Shown here one piece after another: positions 17,571 to 27,531 of a DNA stretch of 64,000 nucleotides. Both the position numbers and the translations under genes were made by a program. Origin of the DNA: Yoonia litorea (GTDB lineage Bacteria > Pseudomonadota > Alphaproteobacteria > Rhodobacterales > Rhodobacteraceae); the NCBI RefSeq assembly GCF_900114675.1, contig NZ_FOZM01000003.1, positions 395,569 through 459,568 on the forward strand, read 5' to 3'. The notes beneath the pieces were generated by a model. That model searched no databases. It was not told where the DNA came from and saw only the letters and a list, made by a program, of their open reading frames with translations. Every line of letters starts with the position of its first letter. Position 1 is the first letter of the stretch.

Positions 17571-18986
17571 ATGCTGAACCCAGTAACGCCAGAATTCGTC
17601 GAAAAACTGCACGAGATCCTGCCAGATGCTGCCTTCAAGGAAGACACGGCAGCCTATCTGGCCGAACCGCGCGGCAGGTGGAATGGCAAAGGGCTGGTCG
17701 TGGCACCCGGTTCAACTGATGAAGTGGCCGCCGTCGTGCGATTGTGCGCAGAGGCGCGGGTCGGCATCGTGCCTTACAGCGGCGGCACCGGTCTGGTTGG
17801 TGGTCAGCTTTTGCAGGATGGGCCAGAGCCGGTTGTCTTGTCGCTTGAGCGGATGAACAAGATCAGGGATGTCTTTCCGACAGAGAACGTCCTCGTTTGT
17901 GATGCCGGTGCGATCCTTGCCACAGTACAGGACGCCGCCGAAGAGGTGGGGCGGTTGTTTCCCTTGTCGCTGGCGTCAGAAGGATCGGCGCGGATTGGCG
18001 GGCTTTTGTCCACCAATGCAGGTGGCGTGAACGTCCTGCGATACGGCAATGCGCGTGCGCAGTGTTTGGGTCTCGAAGTGGTGCGGCCCGATGGCACGAT
18101 CTGGCACGGGCTGACACGTTTGCGCAAAGACAACATGGGCTATGATCTGCGCAACCTGATGATCGGCGCGGAAGGCACGCTGGGCATTATCACGGGCGCG
18201 GCATTGAAGTTGATGCCGCGGCCTGTCGGGGTGGGGGCGGCGTTGATGGCTGTGCCGTCGCCAAAGGCAGCGCTGGATCTGCTTGCGCTTGCAGGAGAGA
18301 AGATCGGCGAAGGCATTTCCGCTTTCGAGATCATGCACAGGCAAGGCTACGATTTTCTCGCCGAAGTCGGACCGGAACAGCCGATGCCGTTTGAAGAAAT
18401 CCCGGATTGGACAGTTTTGATTGATGTGGGGCTGCCCGTCGGCCTCAGTCCTGAGGCGGCGCTGGAAGGGCTCTTTGAAGCGGCTTTTGCGCAGGACTTG
18501 GTGACAGACGGGGTGATCGCACAAAGCCACGGACAACGTCAGGATTTCTGGAATATTCGCGAAACTATTCCAGAGGCCAACAGGCGGATCGGGTCCGTCA
18601 GTTCGCATGACATTTCCCTGCCTCTCAGCATGGTGCCACGTTTCATTGACGAAGCCGGTGATGCGCTTGCCGCTTTGGGTGATATGCGGATCAATTGCTT
18701 CGGCCATCTTGGTGACGGCAACTTGCACTACAATGTCTTTCCGGCGCTTGGAAAATCACGCGATGACTACGAAGAACAGCGACCAGAGGTGAAGCGCATT
18801 GTCCATGACCTTGTTCATGCGATGGAAGGGTCGGTCAGTGCCGAACACGGCGTTGGTCGTCTGAAAGTGAAAGACCTCGAAACCTATGGCGATCCTGCCA
18901 AGTTGCAGATGCTGCGCGCCATCAAGGATGCACTTGATCCGCTGGGCATCATGAACCCCGGCGCGGTCTTGCGTCAGAAACACTAG
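17571..18986 (+). CDS. FAD-binding 2-hydroxyacid dehydrogenase (GlcD/D2HGDH-like)
   Basis: VAO-type flavoenzyme of 471 aa that oxidises a D-2-hydroxyacid such as glycolate, D-lactate or D-2-hydroxyglutarate. The PCMH FAD domain has PYSGGTGLVGGQ and the later GLLSTNAGGVNVLRYGNAR; the C-terminal cap has INCFGHLGDGNLHYN and EHGVGRLKV, whose His residues bind metal and substrate. The ATG at 17571 has AAGGA 7 bases upstream, favoured over 17547. No GlcE/GlcF partners are adjacent, which fits a D2HGDH-like single-subunit enzyme. Confidence 0.9.
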   Translation: MLNPVTPEFVEKLHEILPDAAFKEDTAAYLAEPRGRWNGKGLVVAPGSTDEVAAVVRLCAEARVGIVPYSGGTGLVGGQLLQDGPEPVVLSLERMNKIRDVFPTENVLVCDAGAILATVQDAAEEVGRLFPLSLASEGSARIGGLLSTNAGGVNVLRYGNARAQCLGLEVVRPDGTIWHGLTRLRKDNMGYDLRNLMIGAEGTLGIITGAALKLMPRPVGVGAALMAVPSPKAALDLLALAGEKIGEGISAFEIMHRQGYDFLAEVGPEQPMPFEEIPDWTVLIDVGLPVGLSPEAALEGLFEAAFAQDLVTDGVIAQSHGQRQDFWNIRETIPEANRRIGSVSSHDISLPLSMVPRFIDEAGDALAALGDMRINCFGHLGDGNLHYNVFPALGKSRDDYEEQRPEVKRIVHDLVHAMEGSVSAEHGVGRLKVKDLETYGDPAKLQMLRAIKDALDPLGIMNPGAVLRQKH

Positions 18987-19060
18987 AACTCTCTCGCGCG
19001 TTCCTCAGTCAGGGCGAGTGATCCCCCATCATCTGGCGCGCACAGCGGCGGCGCGTTCGG

Positions 19061-19591
19061 CTAGTCACCCTCAAACGCGCAAAGGGCGTGAACGTTCATG
19101 CCAAGCCCTTCAAGCTTTTTGCGACCACCGATGTCAGGCAGGTCGATGATGAAGGCGCATCCGATCACCTCGGCCCCCATGCGCTCGATCAATTTGATGC
19201 CGGCCTCAGCCGTTCCGCCGGTTGCAAGCAGATCATCGACAAGCAGGACTTTCTCGCCCGCTTGCAAAGCGTCGTCGTGGACCTCCATCGTGGCGGTGCC
19301 GTATTCGAGGGTATAGTCCTGTTCGATCGTCTGGCCGGGCAACTTACCTTTCTTCCTGATGGGCACGAATCCGAGCGACAACTGATGCGCGATTGCGCCC
19401 CCAAGAATGAAACCACGGGCTTCCAGACCAACGACCTTGTCGATTGGCTGACCAGCGTAGGGGTGCAACAGTTGGTCAATCGCCATGCGAAAGCCGCGTG
19501 GATCGGCAAAGAGCGTTGTCACATCTCGGAACATGATCCCCTCATGCGGAAAATCGGGGATCGTGCGGATGTAGTCCTGAACTGTTTTCAT
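19061..19591 (-). CDS. apt: Adenine phosphoribosyltransferase
   Basis: Converts adenine plus PRPP to AMP. The 176-aa protein has the PRPP-binding motif [17 protein letters not shown] and the N-terminal [15 protein letters not shown], both diagnostic. The start is the ATG at 19591 with AGGAAA about 8 bases upstream; the 16 codons before it would run into mtnP. It follows mtnP by 10 bases, so the adenine released by mtnP feeds straight into this enzyme. Confidence 0.96.
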   Translation of the reverse strand: MKTVQDYIRTIPDFPHEGIMFRDVTTLFADPRGFRMAIDQLLHPYAGQPIDKVVGLEARGFILGGAIAHQLSLGFVPIRKKGKLPGQTIEQDYTLEYGTATMEVHDDALQAGEKVLLVDDLLATGGTAEAGIKLIERMGAEVIGCAFIIDLPDIGGRKKLEGLGMNVHALCAFEGD

Positions 19592-19601
19592 GTGGTCTTT
19601 C

Positions 19602-20468
19602 CTAAAGGACGCGGCCTGCGATGGCGTCGAGTTTGGCAAGAAGTGTCGGGTCTTGCTTGTCGGGTGCTGTCATGATCGCATTCTCAAGTGCTCGGTCGCA
19701 TCCGTGCGGACAGGGTGCGCGATCCGGTCCGAGCAATGCGGGCAGCCTGCTGATCATATCCTGTGCCTTGTTGCCGTTGCCTTGCAAGGTAGCAATCACC
19801 TCGGTCACGTCCACCGCACCATGATCTGGATGCCAACTGTCGTAGTCGGTCACCATGGCGACAGAGGCGTAGCAAATCTCGGCTTCCCGCGCGAGTTTCG
19901 CCTCTGGCATGTTGGTCATGCCGATCACATCACACCCCCATGCGCGGTACATTTTGCTTTCCGCCTGCGACGAGAACTGCGGCCCCTCCATCGCGAGGTA
20001 TGTTCCGCCGCGATGCACGGTGATGCCGGCATCTTGTCCTGCCGAGAAACAGGCATCCGACAGACGCGGACAGGTCGGATGCGCAACGCTCACATGGGCA
20101 ACGCAGCCGGTGCCGAAGAATGATTTTTCCCGTGCAAATGTCCGGTCGATGAACTGATCGACGATCACAAAATCGCCCGGAGCCATCTCGGCGCGGAATG
20201 ATCCACAGGCACTGACGCTGATGATGTCGGTCACGCCGAGGCGCTTCAGCGCATCTATGTTTGCACGGTATGGGACAGATGTGGGCGAATAGACGTGTCC
20301 GCGGCCATGTCGCGGCAGAAAAACCATCTCAACCCCGTCCATACGTCCGGTGAGCAATTCGTCGGAAGGTTTTCCCCAAGGGCTTTCGACCGTCACCCAC
20401 TCCTGATCCTGCAGGCCAGCCATCTGGTAAATGCCTGACCCACCGATGATTCCGATCTTTGTGCGCAA
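19602..20468 (-). CDS. mtnP: S-methyl-5'-thioadenosine phosphorylase
   Basis: Phosphorolysis of methylthioadenosine to adenine and methylthioribose-1-phosphate in methionine salvage. Motifs [32 protein letters not shown] and [20 protein letters not shown] mark it. I choose a TTG at 20468 (GAGG 6 bases upstream, leading straight to the conserved [10 protein letters not shown]); an ATG at 20480 has no ribosome binding site. It forms a two-gene unit with apt. Divergent from sulP. Confidence 0.93.
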   Translation of the reverse strand: MRTKIGIIGGSGIYQMAGLQDQEWVTVESPWGKPSDELLTGRMDGVEMVFLPRHGRGHVYSPTSVPYRANIDALKRLGVTDIISVSACGSFRAEMAPGDFVIVDQFIDRTFAREKSFFGTGCVAHVSVAHPTCPRLSDACFSAGQDAGITVHRGGTYLAMEGPQFSSQAESKMYRAWGCDVIGMTNMPEAKLAREAEICYASVAMVTDYDSWHPDHGAVDVTEVIATLQGNGNKAQDMISRLPALLGPDRAPCPHGCDRALENAIMTAPDKQDPTLLAKLDAIAGRVL

Positions 20469-20651
20469 GGGCCACCTCATAAGACTGCGTTGCGCGCACT
20501 GTGGAATCCTCGATCACAAATGTGAAGCCCGAAGCACCGCGTGCCTATGACGCAACACTGCCTTGCGCCCATTGATCCGGGGGTGACATCCCTGCCGTCC
20601 TTCGATAGTGGGGCGCAACATCGAACTTTCCCCAAGATCACAGGTATCTTT

Positions 20652-22274
20652 ATGGCGCGCGCACTTTTGGCGAGCTTCGCTGACAATCTTTCCCTTCGCG
20701 ATCCCGACGCACCGCTGACAGGCGGGCAGTTTCGCACTGAAATCCTCTCCGGTCTGACTGTTGCCTTGGCGCTGGTGCCAGAGGCCGTTGCCTTCGCATT
20801 CGTTGCAGGTGTCGAACCGCTCGTCGGCCTTTACGCGGCATTCATTGTCGGCTTGATCACCGCCCTGTTCGGAGGACGTCCCGGAATGATCTCTGGCGCG
20901 ACAGGGGCGCTTGCTGTGGTCATGGTCAGCCTCGTGGCTTTGCATGGCGTCGAGTATCTTTTTGCGACGGTTGTCCTGATGGGTTTGATCCAGATTGTCG
21001 TCGGGATCATGCGCTGGGGAAAGTTCATCCGGCTCGTGCCACACCCTGTAATGCTGGGTTTCGTGAACGGCCTCGCAATCGTGATTTTTCTGGCGCAGCT
21101 TGGTCAGTTTCAGGTGCCCGGGTCTGCTGAACATGCAGGTCATGGCATGGCGAATGGCGAATGGCTCTCCGGTGCGCCGCTTATCCTGATGCTGGCGCTG
21201 GTGGCGCTGACCATGGCGATCATCTGGCTGATGCCGAAGCTGACCACCATTGTTCCGGCCCCCTTGGCGGGCATCGCCATTGTTGCGGCCATTGTCATCG
21301 GTTTCGGCCTCGACGTTCCGCTCGTCGGCGATCTTGCAAGCATCGAAGGCGGTCTGCCAGCGTTCCACGTGCCAATGGTTCCTCTCACATGGGAGACCTT
21401 CGAGATCATCCTGCCTTACGCGCTGATCCTTGCCGCAATTGGTTTGATCGAAAGCCTGCTGACACTCAACCTTGTCGGTGAAATGACAGGCAAGCGCGGC
21501 GGGGCCAGTCAGGAATGTCTCGCACAAGGTGCGGCAAACACAGTGACAGGTTTTTTCGGGGGCATGGGCGGCTGTGCGATGATCGGCCAGTCGATGATCA
21601 ACGTCAAATCGGGTGGTCGTACGCGGATCGCAGGCACGGCAGCCGCGCTGTTTCTTCTGTCGTTCATCCTATTCGCAAGCCCATTGATTGAGCAAATCCC
21701 GCTCGCTGCTCTGGTCGGTGTGATGTTCATGGTCGTCATCGGCACCTTTGCGTGGAATTCACTGCGCATCTTGCGCAAGGTTCCCCGGACAGATGCCTTC
21801 GTGACAATTCTGGTCACAATCGTGACCGTCGCCACTGATCTGGCCACTGCGGTTGTTGTCGGTGTGATCGTCTCAGCACTTGCCTATGCATGGAGCAACG
21901 CAAAGCGAATCCATGCAATCACACGCGACAGCCGGACCGCAGAAGGCGCCAAGGTATACGAAATCCAAGGCCCGCTGTTCTTTGGGTCATCTGACGGCTT
22001 CATGGAAATTTTCGAGGTCGAGGCTGATCCTGAACTCGTGATCATCGACTTTGCCAACAGCCGTGTCGCTGACCAATCGGCCTTGCAGGCGATTGAGGCG
22101 ATCGCGCAGAAGTATGAAGAAGCAGGCAAGCAAATTCAGCTTCGGCACCTGAGCCGTGACTGCCACAAACTGCTTTCAAAGGCAGGTCATCTAATGATCG
22201 ATAGCGACGATGACCCCGACTACGCTTTGGCGGTTGATTACAGCGTTCGGACGGGCATTATCGGCGGTCATTGA
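20652..22274 (+). CDS. SulP family anion transporter with STAS domain
   Basis: Inner-membrane inorganic anion transporter (SLC26/SulP), 540 aa. About ten to fourteen membrane segments (starting ILSGLTVALALVPEAVAFAF, the family signature) are followed by a C-terminal STAS domain from about residue 430 (EIQGPLFFGSSDGFMEIFE, VIIDFANSRVADQSALQAI). The start is the ATG at 20652 because the 37 codons before it lack homology and membrane character. Substrate could be sulfate, bicarbonate or another oxyanion. Confidence 0.92.
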   Translation: MARALLASFADNLSLRDPDAPLTGGQFRTEILSGLTVALALVPEAVAFAFVAGVEPLVGLYAAFIVGLITALFGGRPGMISGATGALAVVMVSLVALHGVEYLFATVVLMGLIQIVVGIMRWGKFIRLVPHPVMLGFVNGLAIVIFLAQLGQFQVPGSAEHAGHGMANGEWLSGAPLILMLALVALTMAIIWLMPKLTTIVPAPLAGIAIVAAIVIGFGLDVPLVGDLASIEGGLPAFHVPMVPLTWETFEIILPYALILAAIGLIESLLTLNLVGEMTGKRGGASQECLAQGAANTVTGFFGGMGGCAMIGQSMINVKSGGRTRIAGTAAALFLLSFILFASPLIEQIPLAALVGVMFMVVIGTFAWNSLRILRKVPRTDAFVTILVTIVTVATDLATAVVVGVIVSALAYAWSNAKRIHAITRDSRTAEGAKVYEIQGPLFFGSSDGFMEIFEVEADPELVIIDFANSRVADQSALQAIEAIAQKYEEAGKQIQLRHLSRDCHKLLSKAGHLMIDSDDDPDYALAVDYSVRTGIIGGH

Positions 22275-22285
22275 TTTCCTGTGCC

Positions 22286-22307
22286 ACGGGGCTTGCAAGA
22301 GCCCCGT
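22286..22307 (+). terminator. Hairpin after the SulP gene
   Basis: ACGGGGCT at 22286-22293 pairs perfectly with AGCCCCGT at 22300-22307 around a 6-base loop, 11 bases after the stop. The T-tract is missing, so it is a likely but non-canonical transcript end. Confidence 0.55.
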
Positions 22308-22350
22308 CAGAACACCATTTGCGGCGAAGCCCGTGAAAGGATGAACCCCG

Positions 22351-23277
22351 ATGCTGTTTGATCTGCTGCTTGTCGCCTTTGGCCTCATTGGTCTGCTCAT
22401 CGGAGGCGAGGGTCTCGTGCGGGGTGCCGTTGCGGTGGCGCGCCGGGCAGGTTTGTCTCCGCTGGTGATCGGCCTGACCCTTGTCGGTTTCGGCACCTCA
22501 GCGCCAGAGTTGATGACATCTCTGGTCGCGGCGCTCGACGGGCTTCCGGGAATTGCCCTCGGCAATGTCGTCGGCAGCAACATCGCAAACACATTCCTGA
22601 TCCTCGGTGCGGCGGCTGTCATCGCACCGCTGGCCGCAGGTGCAATGCTGGGTCGTGACGGCTATCTGATGGTGGCCGCGACCGGTTTGACCATTGCCTT
22701 CATCCTCAGCGGCACGGTCGGATTCTGGGCCGGTTTTGCCAGTTTCATCATACTGGTCGGCTACCTGACCTTTACATTGTTCGCCGGCGGCGAAGCTGAC
22801 CTTGATGTGTCAGAACCACCTGCACCGCTCTGGATGGGGATTGCCTACTTTGTCGGAGGTCTTGTCGGTGTCGTCCTTGGCGCAAACTGGCTGGTTGCAG
22901 GGGCGAGCGATATCGCAAGGATACTGGGCGTCTCGGAGGCCGTGATCGGTTTGACCATCGTTGCCATCGGCACCTCGTTGCCCGAACTTGTCACCTCAGT
23001 GATGGCTGCGCGCAAAGGTCATGGCGAAATCGCCGTCGGAAACGTGATCGGTTCCAACATCTTCAACGTGCTTGGCATCCTCGGGATCACCGCAATGGTC
23101 ACGCCTTTGGCTGTACCTGCCGAAATGACGGGTCTGACGCTTTGGGTGTTTGCGGCCGCAGCTTTGGCGCCACTCATCCTGATGCTTGCCCTCGGCGTCC
23201 TCAACAGGTTGGCCGGTGCACTGCTTCTGTCTGTTTATTTCGGCTATACGGCAATCCTAGTCATCGGGGCGCTTTAG
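22351..23277 (+). CDS. Calcium/sodium antiporter (YrbG/CaCA family)
   Basis: Ten-helix cation exchanger of 308 aa with the two inverted alpha repeats that define the family: [17 protein letters not shown] with [16 protein letters not shown] in the first half and [18 protein letters not shown] with [16 protein letters not shown] in the second. The acidic residues in these repeats bind the cations. The 3' end overlaps the convergent flavin reductase gene by 21 bases. Confidence 0.95.
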   Translation: MLFDLLLVAFGLIGLLIGGEGLVRGAVAVARRAGLSPLVIGLTLVGFGTSAPELMTSLVAALDGLPGIALGNVVGSNIANTFLILGAAAVIAPLAAGAMLGRDGYLMVAATGLTIAFILSGTVGFWAGFASFIILVGYLTFTLFAGGEADLDVSEPPAPLWMGIAYFVGGLVGVVLGANWLVAGASDIARILGVSEAVIGLTIVAIGTSLPELVTSVMAARKGHGEIAVGNVIGSNIFNVLGILGITAMVTPLAVPAEMTGLTLWVFAAAALAPLILMLALGVLNRLAGALLLSVYFGYTAILVIGAL

Positions 23278-23862
23278 GCTGAAAACCTCGCGCACGACCG
23301 AATAGTCGCGATAGCCCAACCGCGTGAGCGGATTGAACCGCGTGACGTCAAAGAGGCCATCAACCAGACAGTCATCGCGCAGATGGACACCCATCACTTC
23401 GCCAAAGACTGCGAAATTCGCAGCACCGGGCAATTGAACGATTTGGGTCAAACGGCATTCCAGCGTGGCTGGTGCATCTGCGACCCTCGGACAGTTGATC
23501 GTTTCACAATCCGCTTTCGCGATATTGGCCAGCGCGAACTCGTCCTCATCGCGCCCCCAAGACCCTGAGGTCCGGTTCATCACGTCACGTGCGGCATATT
23601 CCACGATATTGACGGCGAAAACGCCCGTGTCGCGGATATTGGCGACGGAGTCCTTTGTGTCGCCGCGATCCTCTTTGGCGCTGGTTGATGCGAACATCAC
23701 CTGAGGCGGCACGTAAGCCACTGCGTTGAAGAACGAATAAGGTGCGAGGTTGTCTTTGCCATCGGCGTCGCGTGTCGAAATCCACCCAATCGGGCGTGGC
23801 GTGACAACCGCGTTGAATGGATTGTGGGGCAGGCCGTGGCCGTTTTTGGGTTCGTAGAACAT
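23257..23862 (-). CDS. Flavin reductase-like (FMN-binding split-barrel) protein
   Basis: A 201-aa member of the flavin reductase/DIM6 flavoprotein group. Motifs [21 protein letters not shown] and [21 protein letters not shown] are the flavin-binding core. The start at the ATG 23862 has AAGG 8 bases upstream; 35 extra codons upstream overlap the divergent GNAT leader and are not conserved in character. The physiological partner is unknown. Confidence 0.9.
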   Translation of the reverse strand: MFYEPKNGHGLPHNPFNAVVTPRPIGWISTRDADGKDNLAPYSFFNAVAYVPPQVMFASTSAKEDRGDTKDSVANIRDTGVFAVNIVEYAARDVMNRTSGSWGRDEDEFALANIAKADCETINCPRVADAPATLECRLTQIVQLPGAANFAVFGEVMGVHLRDDCLVDGLFDVTRFNPLTRLGYRDYSVVREVFSLKRPDD

Positions 23863-23929
23863 GCGATGCCTTTTCGTTTGCGCAGCCCTTAGGTAGCGTG
23901 CAGCAGAGCGCGGGCCAGATGAAAGAAAG

Positions 23930-24430
23930 ATGCAGCAGACAGCTATCACACTGGCAACGGAAACCAAGGACGACTGGTGGGAGGTCGAGGCGCTCTATGA
24001 CCTGTGCTTCGCACCAGGGCGGACGGCGCTGTCATCCTATCGCCTGCGGGAAGGGGTGGCGCCGATCACTGATCTTTGTCTGACAGCACGGGACCAGAAT
24101 GGCATCCTTGCCGGTGCTGTCAGGAACTGGCCGGTCAGGATCGGTGACAAGCGTGCGATCCTGCTTGGTCCGATTGCGGTGCATCCCACACGGCAGGGCG
24201 AAGGCGTGGCGGGCATTCTGATGCAGGCCTGTCTGGAACGGGCGCGAAAGACCGGCTGGGACAGGATCATGCTTGTCGGTGACGCGCCATACTATGGCCG
24301 GTTCGGATTTGAGCGGCTCGACAGTGTCACGATGCCGCCGCCGACCAACCCCGACCGCGTATTGGGGATCGCACTGACGCATGGCGGTTGGGCCGGGGTC
24401 ACTGGCGCTGTCTCGGCTGACCGAGATTGA
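23930..24430 (+). CDS. GNAT N-acetyltransferase (YhbS-like)
   Basis: A 166-aa acetyltransferase with the YhbS-type order: YDLCFAPGRTALSSYRLREG, LLGPIAVHPTRQGEGVAGIL (acetyl-CoA loop with the R/Q-x-x-G-x-G/A pattern) and a C-terminal MLVGDAPYYGRFGFERL. A purine-rich GAAAGAAAG precedes the ATG. It may share a transcript with the EcsC gene downstream. Substrate unknown. Confidence 0.9.
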   Translation: MQQTAITLATETKDDWWEVEALYDLCFAPGRTALSSYRLREGVAPITDLCLTARDQNGILAGAVRNWPVRIGDKRAILLGPIAVHPTRQGEGVAGILMQACLERARKTGWDRIMLVGDAPYYGRFGFERLDSVTMPPPTNPDRVLGIALTHGGWAGVTGAVSADRD

Positions 24431-24455
24431 CGAATGGGCCGGCCGCTCCCATCTA

Positions 24456-25262
24456 ATGAAGATGGCCGACGACATCACGATACCGCCTCACACCGAAGAT
24501 CAGTCAGTCACTGATCTTTCAGAGACAGCCAAAGCTGAAATCGCCGCATTGGTGCGCAGGCAACGCGCCGCCAGTGGCGTGTTGATGCGCGCAATCAATT
24601 TTGTCGGCGGACAGGTTGAGGATACGCTGCGCCTGTTGCCTTCCAGCGCCCGCAAGGAAATTGACGCGATGGCGCGCGCCGCGTTGCAACAAAGTTATGA
24701 TGTTGCCGCAAAAACGCGCGGCGGTTTGGGGCAAAACATTGCATCAGATCGCGCGCACAAGCTGCTTGGAACGGTTTCGGGCGCGTTTGGCGGCATTGGC
24801 GGTCTGCCGACGGCAATTGCTGAAATTCCTGTCGCAACGACGCTGATTTTCCGCGCGGTTCATCACGTTGCAATCTCTTACGGAGAACCTGCCGATGCAG
24901 AGGAAACCCGCGCGAACTGTCTTGCTGTATTCGGGGCAGGCGGGCCGGGGCAGGACGACGACGGCGTGGACACGGCCTTTGTCAGCGCGCGGCTCGGCAT
25001 TACGGGTGCTGCGGTCCATGGGCTCATCGGCAAAGTCGCCCCGCGTTTCGCGGCGGTTCTGTCTCAAAAGCTTGCAAGCCAAGCCGTTCCCATTCTGGGT
25101 GCCGCAGCAGGGGCGGGGACAAACTACGCTTTTGTCGACTATTACGTCGAGATGGCGCATGTGCACTTCGGGCTAAGGCGGCTGGCGCGCACCTACGGTC
25201 AGGAGGCCGTCACCGAGCATTTTCACAAGGTTCTGGCAGAGGGACAGCCGCCTCAGACCTGA
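24456..25262 (+). CDS. EcsC family protein
   Basis: A 268-aa protein with the EcsC domain (from about residue 90: GTVSGAFGGIGGLPTAIAEIPVATTLIFRA in outline, with hydrophobic glycine-rich helices, and a second such helix near AVPILGAAAGAGTNYAFVDYY). Role unclear. The start is uncertain: ATGs at 24456 and 24462 lack strong ribosome binding sites, and the frame opens at 24381 inside the GNAT gene, so translational coupling is possible. The 3' end overlaps the convergent ptsP by 10 bases. Confidence 0.8.
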   Translation: MKMADDITIPPHTEDQSVTDLSETAKAEIAALVRRQRAASGVLMRAINFVGGQVEDTLRLLPSSARKEIDAMARAALQQSYDVAAKTRGGLGQNIASDRAHKLLGTVSGAFGGIGGLPTAIAEIPVATTLIFRAVHHVAISYGEPADAEETRANCLAVFGAGGPGQDDDGVDTAFVSARLGITGAAVHGLIGKVAPRFAAVLSQKLASQAVPILGAAAGAGTNYAFVDYYVEMAHVHFGLRRLARTYGQEAVTEHFHKVLAEGQPPQT

Positions 25263-27496
25263 TGAACCAGCCAATCTGCCACTGCGCGGCGCACTGAAAG
25301 CTCACCATTGATGATGGCGTTGTCCATCACGTCGCGCACTTCATCAAGGTCAACGCGCCGCAACAGGTGTTTCACCGGTCCGATGGATGCTGGACGCATG
25401 GAAAGCGTTTGTATCCCTAATGCTGCAAGGCAAAGCGCCTCGATGGGCCGGCCTGCATCTTCGCCGCAGAACGACAAAGGTGTTTGTGCAATGCGGCAGC
25501 GCTCCACCACATGTTTGAGAAACGCCAGAAAGCTGACATCCAGAGTGTCATAGCGGCGGCGAACCCGTTCGTTTTCACGATCTGCTGCGAAAAAGAACTG
25601 CTTGAGATCATTGCCGCCGATCGAAACAAACTCGACCTCTTTGAAGAACGCATCAGGCGCATAGGCAAGCGATGGTGTTTCCAGCATCGCCCCGACTTTG
25701 AGATCGGACGGAATAGGGTGCCCCAGCTTGCGCTCGCGCGCCAAAGCCTTGTCCATCTCGGCGCGCGCTGCGCGAAATTCACTGAGCTGCGTGATGAACG
25801 GGAACATCACCGTCAGCGGCCCGCCATCGGCGGCCCTTAGAAGTGCCTGAAGCTGCATACGAAGCACACCGGGTTTATCCAGCCCGACACGGATCGCGCG
25901 CCAGCCCATCGCAGGGTTCGGTTCGTCGTTGGGCTTCATATAGGGCAGCACCTTGTCTGATCCGATATCGAGCGTCCTGAAGGCAACCCGCTTGCCATCA
26001 GCGGCTTTGATGACCCGCGAATAAAGCGCTGAGAGTTCTGCCCGTCGCGGCATCTGGTTCCTGATCAGGAACTGCAACTCGGTCCGGAACAGACCGACGC
26101 CCTCGGCTCCTGACCCTGCAAGAGACGGCAGATCGGCAATCAGACCGGCGTTCATCTGCAAAGAGACTTCGGTTCCGCATTTCGCGATGGCTGGCAGATC
26201 GCGGATCGAGGCATAGCGTTCCTGTGCACGCGTCTGCATCGCGATCTTGTCACGGAAAGCTGCATGGACAGTGTCATCCGGCCGTAGATGGGCAATGCCC
26301 TGATCGCCGTCGACCAGAATAGTGTCTCCGTTCAACGCCTCTGTCGTCACGCCTTTGGCATTGATAATCAGCGGAATAGCCCAGGCGCGCGCGACGATGG
26401 CGGCATGGCTGCCCACGGAGCCTTCTTCCAGCACGATTCCTTTGATCTGCTTGCCGTATTCCAGCAATTCGCCAGGGCCGATATTTCGCGCCACCAGGAT
26501 CGGGTTCTCAGGCATGTCTGCGGTGGCATCTGCGCCCTGTCCCGTCAAAAGGCGCAACAGTTTGTTGGAAAGATCATCCAGATCATGCAGGCGCTCGCGC
26601 AGGTAGGGGTCGGCTGCTTTCGACAGGCGCGCTCTTGCCAGTGATTGCTCTTTCTCGACAGCGGCTTCTGCTGAAAGACCGTTTTTGACGTCCTCTTCCA
26701 TGCGCTTGAGCCAACTGCTGGAATTGGCAAACATGCGGTATGCTTCAAGCACCTGTTTTTGCTCGGCATCGACAGTCATCGTGCCGGTCAGCATATCGTC
26801 GACACCCGCGCGCAAGTTATCAATCGCCTCAATCAGCCGCGCGCGCTCAGTCTCAGGATCATCGGAGATCGGGTTGGTGACAACGACGCGTGGTTCGTGC
26901 AGGTGCACATGACCTTCGCTGGCCCCTTCCTGACCGACTGACCCGCGCAGCATGACGGGTTGCTGGTGGCGGGCCGACAAGGCGGCGCCTTCGCCGACAA
27001 ACGCGCCAAGCTCGGTCATTTCCGCAATGACCATCGCCACAATTTCGAGGGCATAGACTTCGTCGGGCGTATATTCGCGCTGGGCCTTTGACTGGACAAC
27101 CAGCACACCCAAGGACTCGCCCAAGCGCTGGATCGGGACACCGCAGAAGGAACTATACCGTTCCTCGCCGGTCTCCGGCATATAGCGGAAGCCTTTGGTC
27201 GATGGCGCATCGGCGGTGTTGATGACCGTGCGGTCTTTCGCGGTCCGCCCTACCAGACCCTCGCCCAAGCGCATCCTTGTCTGGTGCACAGCTTCGGCCT
27301 GCAGACCTTTTGTTGCGCAAAGTTCAAGCGTCTCAGGGTCGCGGAACAAATAGATCGAGCACACCTCGGTGCCCATCGAGTCGGCGATCAGTTCGACGAC
27401 GGCATCGAGACGGGCCTGCCCTTCATTGTCGGTCGCCAGCGCCTCGCGCAGACGCCCGAGCAACTTCCGGCTTTCGCTTTCCAGACGTTCAGGCAT
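25253..27496 (-). CDS. ptsP: Phosphoenolpyruvate-protein phosphotransferase of the nitrogen PTS
   Basis: Enzyme I-Ntr (747 aa): starts the regulatory phosphorelay PEP to NPr to EIIA-Ntr. An N-terminal GAF domain (about 17-160) senses a small ligand such as glutamine, followed by the PEP-utiliser N domain, the phospho-His domain with His364 in EGSVGSHAAIVARA, and the TIM-barrel PEP domain (GVGLFRTELQFL; catalytic Cys in PLSFCGEDAG). It lies 35 bases after lysC on the same strand, a conserved alphaproteobacterial pair. Confidence 0.95.
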   Translation of the reverse strand: MPERLESESRKLLGRLREALATDNEGQARLDAVVELIADSMGTEVCSIYLFRDPETLELCATKGLQAEAVHQTRMRLGEGLVGRTAKDRTVINTADAPSTKGFRYMPETGEERYSSFCGVPIQRLGESLGVLVVQSKAQREYTPDEVYALEIVAMVIAEMTELGAFVGEGAALSARHQQPVMLRGSVGQEGASEGHVHLHEPRVVVTNPISDDPETERARLIEAIDNLRAGVDDMLTGTMTVDAEQKQVLEAYRMFANSSSWLKRMEEDVKNGLSAEAAVEKEQSLARARLSKAADPYLRERLHDLDDLSNKLLRLLTGQGADATADMPENPILVARNIGPGELLEYGKQIKGIVLEEGSVGSHAAIVARAWAIPLIINAKGVTTEALNGDTILVDGDQGIAHLRPDDTVHAAFRDKIAMQTRAQERYASIRDLPAIAKCGTEVSLQMNAGLIADLPSLAGSGAEGVGLFRTELQFLIRNQMPRRAELSALYSRVIKAADGKRVAFRTLDIGSDKVLPYMKPNDEPNPAMGWRAIRVGLDKPGVLRMQLQALLRAADGGPLTVMFPFITQLSEFRAARAEMDKALARERKLGHPIPSDLKVGAMLETPSLAYAPDAFFKEVEFVSIGGNDLKQFFFAADRENERVRRRYDTLDVSFLAFLKHVVERCRIAQTPLSFCGEDAGRPIEALCLAALGIQTLSMRPASIGPVKHLLRRVDLDEVRDVMDNAIINGELSVRRAVADWLVHQV

Positions 27497-27531
27497 TGGC
27501 CCCCCGGTTCAGCGGACCCCTAAAGTTGTGC

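Noticed and set aside
20514..21527. A 337-codon minus-strand frame opposite the SulP gene
   Set aside because: Rich in Asp, His, Arg and Gln as expected from reversing membrane-helix codons; no independent support.
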